A program made the translations under genes and the position numbers. A stretch of DNA of 7,761 nt from Gemmatimonadota bacterium (GTDB lineage Bacteria > Gemmatimonadota > Gemmatimonadetes > Gemmatimonadales > Gemmatimonadaceae), in assembly GCA_003142495.1 (NCBI GenBank), contig PLMM01000426.1, positions 1-7,761 of the forward strand. The letters run 5' to 3'. The notes under the pieces are model-generated. The model had not been told where the DNA came from, did no database searches, and saw only the letters and a program-made list of their open reading frames with translations. Shown one piece after another: positions 1-6,396 of this stretch. Each line of letters begins with the position of its first letter. Position 1 is the stretch's first letter.

Positions 1-54
1 CCGTGAGCGGTACGGCGCGCGGGCTAGCTCACCCGCGCGCCGTACCGCTCACGG
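1..54 (-). terminator. Perfect 23-bp inverted repeat after mscL, probable terminator
   Basis: Positions 1-23 and 32-54 are exact reverse complements, separated by the 8-nt loop CTAGCTCA. The repeat begins on the base right after the mscL stop codon (TAG at 57-55, minus strand), so the mscL transcript would end in a very stable GC-rich stem. Any following U-tract would lie outside the window and cannot be judged. The arm may extend beyond the left edge. It could also serve a convergent plus-strand gene arriving from the left. The hairpin is seen directly; its role as a terminator is inferred. Confidence 0.75.
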
Positions 55-519
55 CTACGCGGCCGCCGCGCCCGTGAGCTGCGAGGTGCAGTTCGGACAG
101 CGCGTCGCCGCGAGCGGAATCTCCATCGCGCAGAAGGGGCACGACTTGGTCTTCAGCACCGGTGGCGTATCGTGTGCGTGCACGAACTTGTTCACGGAGC
201 GCACGATGAGGAAGGCGCAAAAGCCGATGATCAGAAACGACACGACGTTGTTGACGAAGACACCGTAGTTCAACGTCGTCGCGCCCGCGGCCTTCGCCGC
301 CGCCACCGAGGCATACGGGCCGGCCGCTGCCACGCCGTCCTTCAGCACCACGAACTTGTTCGAGAAATCGATGCCACCCGTTGCGAGGCCGATCGGTGGC
401 ATGATCACATCATCGACGAGCGACTTCACCACGGCGCCGAACGCGATGCCGATGATGACACCGATCGCCAGATCGATAACGTTCCCTCGCAAAATGAACG
501 CTTTGAAATCCTTCAGCAC
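55..519 (-). CDS. mscL: Large-conductance mechanosensitive channel MscL with C-terminal zinc ribbon
   Basis: This is a homopentameric inner-membrane channel that opens under high membrane tension to release solutes during hypo-osmotic shock. I start it at GTG 519 (154 aa): GGAG lies 7 nt upstream (minus strand, 530-527), and the protein then begins MLKDFKAFILRGNVIDLA, closely matching the usual MscL N-terminus. An in-frame ATG at 561 would add 14 Thr/Pro-rich residues but has no ribosome binding site. Numbered from GTG, the first membrane helix is at about residues 13-36, followed by the conserved VDDVIMPPIG stretch. The periplasmic loop carries an Ala-rich insert (about 63-80), and the second helix is at about 83-109. 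Instead of the usual C-terminal helical bundle there is a CPxC-x10-CPxC zinc ribbon (Cys127, 130, 141, 144). Family assignment is secure; the exact start is less so. Confidence 0.95.
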   Translation of the reverse strand: MLKDFKAFILRGNVIDLAIGVIIGIAFGAVVKSLVDDVIMPPIGLATGGIDFSNKFVVLKDGVAAAGPYASVAAAKAAGATTLNYGVFVNNVVSFLIIGFCAFLIVRSVNKFVHAHDTPPVLKTKSCPFCAMEIPLAATRCPNCTSQLTGAAAA

Positions 520-731
520 GGACAGTCTCCGGGTTGGGGTTGCGGTTGGGGTCGGGCTCATAGCCGCGCGAGTAGGGCGGGTTGCCGGGAATAATGTACG
601 GCATTTGGACGGCGTCGGGGCGTTGGCGAGCTAAGCGGTACTGGTCTTACAGCACGCGCACTCCGCGGCTACTTGACGGGGATGGAAGCGTGGGGCATCT
701 CAGCAGTCCGATTCCTCAACTGAGGTTCTCA
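520..731. promoter_or_regulatory. Divergent spacer between mscL and the S8 peptidase gene
   Basis: This region must hold the promoters of two divergent genes. For the peptidase gene, TTGACG at 673-678 is a good -35 match, but 17 nt downstream there is only CATCTC, a poor -10. For mscL, TACATTATT on the minus strand (598-590) is AT-rich in an otherwise GC-rich setting and could be a -10, without a convincing -35. The mscL-proximal end has a 12-bp near-tandem repeat (532-543 and 544-555) rich in G on the plus strand. No promoter is called with confidence. Confidence 0.35.
527..530 (-). promoter_or_regulatory. Ribosome binding site that decides the mscL start
   Basis: On the minus strand this reads GGAG, 7 nt before the GTG at 519-517. 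The competing ATG at 561-559 is preceded by CTACTCGCGCGGCT, which has no purine-rich site. Three other plus-strand genes in the window (732, 2339, 2988) have GGAG or GAGG 5-7 nt before their starts, so Shine-Dalgarno use appears normal here. Confidence 0.55.
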
Positions 732-2180
732 ATGTCCTCTGCCAATCGCACGCGCGCACTCGTCACGTTCGCCGCCGCGTCGATCCTCGTCATCGCCGCC
801 TGCTCCGATCAAGCACCGCTCGCACCCCGTGTCGACGCGAGCGTCGCCGCGGCATCAGCGCAGTCGTCGCTCGCCAAGGTCGGTTCCGGCCGCAGGCTGA
901 TCGCGCTTCGCGACGGCCGCCCCGCAGCCGCGGTCATCGCACGCATCAAGGCACTTGGGGGCACCGTCACGCGCTCGCACGAGGGCGCGGGGCTCGTCGT
1001 CGCGACCGGGCTCACGGATGCCGCGGCCGCGACACTCGCGCAGCACGCCGACGTCTCGGATGTGCTGCACGATCGCATCGTGCAGTGGGTGAGGCCAAAG
1101 GCGCTCAAGGTCGGATTCGTCACCAGCGATGCGAGCGCGATCGCGTCGGCGCACAGAGGACGCCAGCCCGATGATCAGAGTGGGGCCGAGTTCTTTGCGG
1201 AGTTCCAGTGGAACATGCGACAGATTCGCGCGTCGAACGTGTGGCTCCTCAAGGACGGGCATGGCAAGGGCACGACGGTCTGCGATCTCGACACCGGCAT
1301 CGACCCCACGCACATCGATCTCGCCGGGAAAGTCGATCTCAACATCAGCACGTCGATGGTCGTGACGGAGCCCGACATCCTCGACCACAACGGACACGGC
1401 ACGTTCGTCTCGAGTCAGATCACGACGAACGGATTGGGGATGGCATCGGTGGCGCCCGAGGCGACACTCTGTCAGGTGAAGGTGCTCGACCAGACGGGAT
1501 CGGGGCTGCTCTCCGACGCGATCGCCGGCGTGATCTACGCGGCCGACGCGAAGGCCGACGTCATCAACATGAGCTTCGGCGCGTACTTCACGCTGGCCGA
1601 TCCGGACTTCCGCCAGATCACGCAGGACTTCCAGCGCGCCGTCAACTACGCGCACAAAAAGGGCGTCACGCTGATTGCCGCCGCCGGCAACGGCGATTCG
1701 CTCGGCGTCGGCATCGACCTCGCCACCGATCAGCGGAGCCTCTTCGAGCTCCCTGCGCAGCTCGATAACGTCATCAGCGTCGGCGCGACTGCACCGCACG
1801 CGCAGCAGCCCGGCACCTTCGACAATCTCGCGTCGTATTCGAACTACGGATATCCGGGCGTCGACGTGTTTGCTCCCGGCGGCGACTTCACCGACGGCAG
1901 CGTGATCGAGGATCTCATCATCGGCGCGTGCAGCAGCTACTCGGATCCGGGGTGCGCGGATGGCCAGACGTACTCGATCGGCGCGGGCACGAGCTTCGCC
2001 GCGCCGCTCGTGACGGGAGAGGCTGCGATCATCGAGTCGGATACGCCGGGGCACAAGGCGGATCTCGATGGCTGCATCTTCCATAGCTCCGACAAGCTGA
2101 GCCGCAACGTCCCGAATCGCATCTTCGGTTTCGGGCGCATCGACGTGCTTGGCGGGATTCACTGCAGGCGCATCGACTGA
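732..2180 (+). CDS. S8 (subtilisin-like) serine peptidase, predicted lipoprotein
   Basis: This is an endopeptidase expected to act outside the cytoplasm. The start is ATG 732, with GAGG at 722-725 (6-nt spacing); reading frame upstream to 582 is open but has no signal. The 482-aa product has a signal peptide ending in the lipobox Ile-Ala-Ala-Cys (Cys24; +2 is Ser, consistent with outer-membrane sorting where that rule holds). Residues about 53-120 resemble an inhibitor-I9-type propeptide (RRLIALRDG onward). The catalytic domain runs from about 155 to 475: Asp187 in DLDTGID, His222 in HNGHGT, oxyanion Asn320 in AAAGNGD, and Ser421 in GTSFAAPLV, so the triad is complete. Oddities are FVSSQ after GHGT, where HVAG is usual, and Cys184 three residues before the catalytic Asp, a region where proteinase-K relatives also carry Cys. 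No C-terminal accessory domain is seen. Substrate is unknown; an active enzyme is likely. Confidence 0.95.
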   Translation: MSSANRTRALVTFAAASILVIAACSDQAPLAPRVDASVAAASAQSSLAKVGSGRRLIALRDGRPAAAVIARIKALGGTVTRSHEGAGLVVATGLTDAAAATLAQHADVSDVLHDRIVQWVRPKALKVGFVTSDASAIASAHRGRQPDDQSGAEFFAEFQWNMRQIRASNVWLLKDGHGKGTTVCDLDTGIDPTHIDLAGKVDLNISTSMVVTEPDILDHNGHGTFVSSQITTNGLGMASVAPEATLCQVKVLDQTGSGLLSDAIAGVIYAADAKADVINMSFGAYFTLADPDFRQITQDFQRAVNYAHKKGVTLIAAAGNGDSLGVGIDLATDQRSLFELPAQLDNVISVGATAPHAQQPGTFDNLASYSNYGYPGVDVFAPGGDFTDGSVIEDLIIGACSSYSDPGCADGQTYSIGAGTSFAAPLVTGEAAIIESDTPGHKADLDGCIFHSSDKLSRNVPNRIFGFGRIDVLGGIHCRRID

Positions 2181-2338
2181 TCGGGAGATGGGGCCGCGGG
2201 CGAGCGACGAGCTCGTCCGTGGCTACCGCAGGGGCATGGAGCGTGCACCCGTGTACCTTCTCATCACCAGCGGTCGCAGGAACCACCCGGCCATCACTGC
2301 ACCGTGCACGCTGACACACTCGGCCCTGGAGCCACGAC
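2181..2338 (+). promoter_or_regulatory. Leader/spacer before the DUF2383 gene, with a possible ECF-type promoter
   Basis: This 158-nt gap holds no ORF of its own. GGAAC at 2279-2283, then 19 nt, then CGT at 2303-2305 loosely resembles promoters of extracytoplasmic-function sigma factors. The downstream RBS is GGAG at 2328-2331. A 12-bp palindrome (2206-2217) and a distant 9-bp inverted repeat (2240-2248 with 2304-2312) are present, but no clear terminator for the peptidase gene. The promoter reading is tentative. Confidence 0.25.
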
Positions 2339-2857
2339 ATGCCACTGAAGAACGCCGAGGTCGTATCGATTCTGAATGAGTTGATCGAGACCTGCGAAGA
2401 TGGACTGCACGGATTCACGACCGCGAGTAAAGCGGTGGACAACGTGTCGGCGAAGGCGCTGTTCGCGTCGCGGCTGCCGAACATTTTGCGCGGCGAGTCG
2501 GAGTTGAAGGCGGAGGTACGACGGCTTGGCGGCGATCCCGACAAGCGCGGCACGATCGCGGGCGCGCTGCACCGCGGATGGATCGATCTCAAGAGCGCGG
2601 TGACGGGAAAGAACGAAGAGGCGATCGTGATGGAGTGCGAGCGCGGCGAAGAGCACGCGGCGCACGTCTACGAGGACGCGCTGCAGAAGGATCTTCCGTA
2701 CGACACGAGGGCGATCATCGAGCGCCAGTATCGCGGCGTCGTCGAGAACCTCGGGCGCGTGCGCGCGCTGAGCAAGAGCGCGCCGGCCAGCGCGCCTGAT
2801 AGCAGCAGCGCTTCAACGGGCCGCCCACCCGAGAGTGAGAGTCGTCCGTCTTTGTGA
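2339..2857 (+). CDS. PA2169-type four-helix-bundle protein (DUF2383)
   Basis: This is a small cytosolic, ferritin-like four-helix-bundle protein of 172 aa with no signal peptide or membrane segment. The family's biochemical role is not established; it often turns up among stress-related genes, which is context rather than proof. Family hallmarks are visible: LNELIETCEDGLHGF (residues 12-26), the turn LGGDP then AGALHRGWIDLKSAVTGK (74-91), the acidic/His cluster ECERGEEHA (99-107), and DLPYDTRAIIERQY (118-131). The Glu/His residues could bind metal, but I see no complete classical di-iron set. Residues about 145-172 form a Ser/Pro/Ala-rich, probably disordered tail beyond the family core. ATG 2339 has GGAG 7 nt upstream. 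A terminator-like hairpin follows the stop by 22 nt, suggesting a monocistronic unit. Confidence 0.9.
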   Translation: MPLKNAEVVSILNELIETCEDGLHGFTTASKAVDNVSAKALFASRLPNILRGESELKAEVRRLGGDPDKRGTIAGALHRGWIDLKSAVTGKNEEAIVMECERGEEHAAHVYEDALQKDLPYDTRAIIERQYRGVVENLGRVRALSKSAPASAPDSSSASTGRPPESESRPSL

Positions 2858-2879
2858 TTCGGATGTGACGGCGAGAGCG

Positions 2880-2919
2880 AGTGCCCGCAGTGCGAGAGCT
2901 TTCGCGCTGCGGGCACTTT
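2880..2919 (+). terminator. Rho-independent-type terminator after the DUF2383 gene
   Basis: AGTGCCCGCAG (2880-2890) pairs perfectly with CTGCGGGCACT (2907-2917). The inner bases 2891-2895 and 2902-2906 extend the stem by one G·U and four Watson-Crick pairs around a 6-nt loop (2896-2901). The stem ends in a short T-run (2917-2919). It lies 22 nt past the stop codon and before the next gene, as expected for a terminator, though the U-tract is weak. Confidence 0.65.
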
Positions 2920-2931
2920 CACATGAGCCTC

Positions 2932-2958
2932 TTGCCACGCGACGAGCGCACGGCTAAT
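2932..2958 (+). promoter_or_regulatory. Candidate promoter of the Asp-box protein gene
   Basis: TTGCCA (2932-2937) matches five of six bases of the -35 consensus. GCTAAT (2953-2958) matches four of six of the -10, but the 15-nt spacer is short. It sits between the upstream terminator-like hairpin and the TTG start, where a promoter is needed, and would give a leader of about 20 nt. The evidence is weak. Confidence 0.25.
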
Positions 2959-2987
2959 TCGGGTGGTCCCCAATCGCCGAGGCTCAG

Positions 2988-5900
2988 TTGCCGCTCCGTT
3001 CGCAGAACCGTCGTCTCTCGCTCACAGCGGCGCGAATCGTTCGCGCCATTCTTTTCTCGGCGATCGCCGCCGGTGCGCTTTCCGCACAGAAGATTTCCTA
3101 TCCCGGCTCGATCGTGGAGGATTCCGTCACCTGGCACGGGCTGCGGTGGCGCGACATAGGAATCTTTCGCGGCGGGCGCAGCATCGCGGTGGCGGGTTCC
3201 GCGAAGCGCCCATTCGAATACTGGATGGGGACGACGGGTGGCGGCGTGTTCAAGACCACCGATGGCGGAAATAGCTGGTCGCCTGCGAGCGACGGGTACT
3301 TTGGCGGAACGATCGGTTCGATCGCCGTGAGCGCGTCGAATCCGAACGTCGTGTACGTCGGCACCGGAGAGCACGCGATTCGCGGCAACGTCTCGCACGG
3401 CGACGGGATGTTCAAATCCACGAACGCCGGCAAGAGCTGGAGCTACGCTGGGCTCGCCGAGACACAGCAGATCTCGCGAGTGCGCATTCACCCGACCAAC
3501 CCCGACATCGTGTGGGTCGCGGCGTTCGGCCACGTATGGGGGCCGAGCGGCGATCGCGGTGTGTACAAGACGACGGACGGCGGGAAGTCGTGGCGAAAGG
3601 TGCTCTTCCGCAACGACTCCACGGGCGCCGCAGATCTCGCCCTCGATCCCAAGAATCCGGACATTCTCTACGCCACGTTCTGGGAGGCGTATCGGAAGCC
3701 CTGGGCGCTGTCGTCCGGCGGCCCGGGGTCGAGCATCTACAAGAGCACCGATGGCGGAGAGCACTGGAAGGAGCTCACGCACAATCCGGGATTGCCACCC
3801 GGCGTGCTCGGGCGAATCGGCGTCGAGGTGTCCCCTGCGCGCACGTCGCTCATCTGGGCGCTGATCGAGGCCGACTCGGGCGGGTTGTATCGCTCGGATG
3901 ATGCCGGCGCAACGTGGCGCTTCATCAATGGTGACAACCGGATTCGCGAGCGTGCATGGTACTACACGCGCATCATGGCGGATCCCGTCGACACGAACCT
4001 GCTGTACGCGCCCAACGTGTCGCTGATGAAGAGCACGGATGGCGGCAAGCACTTCACCGTGCTCCGAGAGCCACACGGCGACAATCACGATCTCTGGATC
4101 GCGCCGAACGATGGCGCACGGATGATTCAGTCGAGCGACGGCGGCGCGAGCGTGTCGTACACGCGCGGCGAGAGCTGGACGGACCAGGACTATTCGACGG
4201 CGCAGTTCTATCACGTCACCACCACGAATCACTTTCCGTATCGCGTGTGCGGTGCACAGCAGGACAACTCCGGCGTGTGTGGCCCGAGTCGCTTTCCCGG
4301 CGGCATCCCGCGCAGCGAGTGGTACGATGTGAGTGGCGAGGCCGGCTTCGTTCAGGCGCGCCCGGACGAGCCGGACATCACGTATGGCGGCGACAACAGC
4401 GGCACGATCTTTCGCGTCGATCACAAGACGGGCTTCACGCGCTCGATGAACGTGTGGCCGGACAGCCCCGACGGTCATCCGGCGAGCGAAGCCAAGTTTC
4501 GTTTTCAGTGGACGGCGCCGCTGCTCATCTCGCCGCACGACCCGCACGTGCTCTACAGCGGAGGCAACCGGCTCTTCCGCACGCTCACGGAGGGGCAGAG
4601 CTGGACGGCGGTGTCACCCGATCTCACGCGCGCCGATCCCGCGACCCTCGGCATCTCGGGCGGACCGATCACCTCCGATCAGACCACGGTCGAGTACTAC
4701 GCCACGATCTTCGCGCTCGCCGAATCGAATCTCGCGAAGGGCGAGCTATGGACGGGCTCGGATGACGGGCAGCTGCATCTCTCGCACGATGCTGGAGCGA
4801 CGTGGAGCGACATCACGCCGAAGAACTTCGGCAACTTCACGCGCGTCTCGAGCATCGAGCCGAGTCATTTCGTTCGCGGCACGGCGTACGTCGCCGTGAA
4901 TCGATATCAGCTCGAAGACATGGCGCCGTACATCTGGAAGACCACGGACTACGGAAAGAGCTGGTCGCGCATCGACGGCGGACTCCCCGCTGAGGAGTTC
5001 GTTCGCGTCGTGCGCGAGGATCCGGCGCGTAAGGGGCTGCTCTACGCCGGCACGGAGCGCGGCGTGTGGGTGAGCTTCGATGACGGCGCGAGCTGGAAGT
5101 CGCTGCGGCGCAATCTGCCGATCGTCCCGGTGCACGATCTCGCGATCAAGGACGGCGATCTGATCGCGGCCACGCACGGTCGCGGCTTCTGGATTCTCGA
5201 CGACGTCTCGCCACTTCGGCAGATGCGCGACGAGATGGCGAGCGCGCCCGCGCATCTCTTCAAGCCGAAGGACGCGTGGCGCGTGCTCTGGGGAAATCCC
5301 GAGCCGCCGGACGCCGCTCGGCCCGTCGGCATGAATCCTCCGGATGGTGCGCTGATCTACTACTCGATCGCCTCCGCGCATCAGCTCGTGACCGTCGACA
5401 TTCTCGATGCGCGCCATCGCCTGATCCGCACCTTCTCGAGCGTGCAGGACTCGATCTCGCGCGCGGACAGCGTGCACGACGACAGCGTGCATCACGCAGA
5501 GCTCGACAGTGCGCGGAAAGCCACCAACGACTCGCTCGTGCACGCGGGACAGCTGCCGGACACCAGCAAGATCGACTACGGCGGTGAAGATGCGGGCACG
5601 AAGGACGATGAGAAGCCGTGGCCGCAGCGCGTTCCGCCCGCGCCACGCGCGCCCGACAAGGTGGGGCTCAACCGCTTCGCGTGGAATCTGCGCTATCCCG
5701 AGGTGCCGGGCTTCGCCGGCATGATGGGCGTGACCACCGATGGTCCCGTCGCGCTCGCGGGGCACTACTGGGTGCGCGTGCACGTTGGTGGCTGGATCGA
5801 CTCGGCGAGCTTCGTGATCAAGGAAGATCCGCGCGTGCACGCGACGCCCGCCGCACTCGCGGCGCAGTTCGCCTTTCTCCAGCAGATCCACGATACGGTG

Positions 5901-6356
5901 AGCGCTGGCACGAAGGCGGTCATCACGATTCGGAACGTGCGCGCGCAGCTCGAGGATCGCCTCGCCGAAGTGCACGGGAGCGACAGCGCTGCGCTCGCAC
6001 CGGTCGCGGCGGCGCTGCGCGATTCCATGGCAGCCGTCGAGCGATCGCTCTATCAGGTTCGCTTTCGCGCCGATGAGGACTACCTGAACTTTCCCGCGAT
6101 GGTGACGCAGCGCATCAGCGCGATCACCTCGCACGTGTCGTCGGAGAGCGGGCAGATGGCAGCGCAGCAGATGGGCGTATTCAAGCAGTTCACGCCGATC
6201 CTGCAGCGTGACTTGATCGCGTACAAGCGGGTGCTCGCAACCGAGCTACCGAAAGTGAACGCGAAGCTGCAACAGCTCGGCAAGCCGCCGATCCAGCCGC
6301 AGGCGAAGGAGCTGCGACCGCCGAAGACCGTCGCGATCGCGGCGGACGAGAAGTAA
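2988..6356 (+). CDS. Secreted Asp-box (BNR)/VPS10-like beta-propeller protein, 1122 aa
   Basis: The start is TTG 2988, with GAGG at 2979-2982 (5-nt spacing). An in-frame TAA lies at 2955 and there is no ATG or GTG between, so TTG is the only start that keeps the signal peptide (basic residues 4-19, hydrophobic 20-32, likely cut after LSA33). Residues about 45-740 carry Asp-box motifs (S/T-x-D-x-G-x-x-W) ending at W97, W202, W260, W310, W606, W659 and W703. Variants end at W151 (Asn for Asp) and F356, and degenerate copies lie at 382-397 and 532-539. This fits one or two sortilin/VPS10-like propellers. ATHGRGFWILDD (728-739) closes the propeller region. Residues about 780-945 look like a beta-sandwich interrupted by a hydrophilic Asp/Ser/His insert (about 817-885). 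Residues 950-1122 are mostly helical. Related proteins are often labelled glycosyl hydrolase from the BNR repeats, but I see no catalytic evidence. Its role outside the cytoplasm is unknown; ligand binding or protein scaffolding is a guess. Confidence 0.93.
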   Translation: MPLRSQNRRLSLTAARIVRAILFSAIAAGALSAQKISYPGSIVEDSVTWHGLRWRDIGIFRGGRSIAVAGSAKRPFEYWMGTTGGGVFKTTDGGNSWSPASDGYFGGTIGSIAVSASNPNVVYVGTGEHAIRGNVSHGDGMFKSTNAGKSWSYAGLAETQQISRVRIHPTNPDIVWVAAFGHVWGPSGDRGVYKTTDGGKSWRKVLFRNDSTGAADLALDPKNPDILYATFWEAYRKPWALSSGGPGSSIYKSTDGGEHWKELTHNPGLPPGVLGRIGVEVSPARTSLIWALIEADSGGLYRSDDAGATWRFINGDNRIRERAWYYTRIMADPVDTNLLYAPNVSLMKSTDGGKHFTVLREPHGDNHDLWIAPNDGARMIQSSDGGASVSYTRGESWTDQDYSTAQFYHVTTTNHFPYRVCGAQQDNSGVCGPSRFPGGIPRSEWYDVSGEAGFVQARPDEPDITYGGDNSGTIFRVDHKTGFTRSMNVWPDSPDGHPASEAKFRFQWTAPLLISPHDPHVLYSGGNRLFRTLTEGQSWTAVSPDLTRADPATLGISGGPITSDQTTVEYYATIFALAESNLAKGELWTGSDDGQLHLSHDAGATWSDITPKNFGNFTRVSSIEPSHFVRGTAYVAVNRYQLEDMAPYIWKTTDYGKSWSRIDGGLPAEEFVRVVREDPARKGLLYAGTERGVWVSFDDGASWKSLRRNLPIVPVHDLAIKDGDLIAATHGRGFWILDDVSPLRQMRDEMASAPAHLFKPKDAWRVLWGNPEPPDAARPVGMNPPDGALIYYSIASAHQLVTVDILDARHRLIRTFSSVQDSISRADSVHDDSVHHAELDSARKATNDSLVHAGQLPDTSKIDYGGEDAGTKDDEKPWPQRVPPAPRAPDKVGLNRFAWNLRYPEVPGFAGMMGVTTDGPVALAGHYWVRVHVGGWIDSASFVIKEDPRVHATPAALAAQFAFLQQIHDTVSAGTKAVITIRNVRAQLEDRLAEVHGSDSAALAPVAAALRDSMAAVERSLYQVRFRADEDYLNFPAMVTQRISAITSHVSSESGQMAAQQMGVFKQFTPILQRDLIAYKRVLATELPKVNAKLQQLGKPPIQPQAKELRPPKTVAIAADEK
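5466..5491 (+). repeat. 11-bp direct repeat, 15-bp period, inside the Asp-box gene
   Basis: GACAGCGTGCA occurs at 5466-5476 and again at 5481-5491. It encodes two Asp-Ser-Val-His units five residues apart (residues 827-835) within a stretch containing further Asp-Ser pairs at 821, 840 and 848. The 15-bp period keeps the frame. This looks like a small in-frame duplication in a hydrophilic insert. Confidence 0.7.
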
Positions 6357-6360
6357 AGGG

Positions 6361-6396
6361 CGATCGTCGCGCGTGCGAGCTAGCGCGCGACGATCG
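6361..6396. terminator. Hairpin between convergent genes, probable bidirectional terminator
   Basis: CGATCGTCGCGCG (6361-6373) pairs exactly with CGCGCGACGATCG (6384-6396) around a 10-nt loop. It begins 4 nt after the TAA of the Asp-box gene. The stop codon of the converging serine hydrolase gene (TAG at 6382-6380, minus strand) lies in the loop, and that gene's last codons form one arm. No T-run follows on either strand, so it may only pause polymerase, protect 3' ends or work with Rho. Confidence 0.6.

Noticed and set aside
582..731. Upstream extension of the S8 peptidase to ATG 582
   Set aside because: The extension would bury the lipoprotein signal peptide 50 residues inside the protein, and ATG 732 has a good ribosome binding site.
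855..2162. Minus-strand frame of 435 codons opposite the S8 peptidase
   Set aside because: Arg/Asp/Ala-rich shadow of a well-supported gene with a complete catalytic triad.
2206..2217. 12-bp palindrome GACGAGCTCGTC as terminator of the S8 peptidase gene
   Set aside because: It has no loop of its own and no T-run, so it would not form a normal terminator hairpin.
2240..2312. Distant 9-bp inverted repeat (AGCGTGCAC and GTGCACGCT) before the DUF2383 gene
   Set aside because: The arms are 55 nt apart and built on GTGCAC, which recurs elsewhere in the window, so chance is a good explanation.
2919..4547. Long open frame of 542 codons on the minus strand, opposite the Asp-box gene
   Set aside because: It is Arg/Ala/His-rich with no recognisable domain and lies antisense to a gene with clear motifs. 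It is a typical shadow frame in GC-rich DNA.
4746..6134. Second long minus-strand frame (462 codons) opposite the Asp-box gene
   Set aside because: Same antisense composition, no motifs, and no convincing start context.
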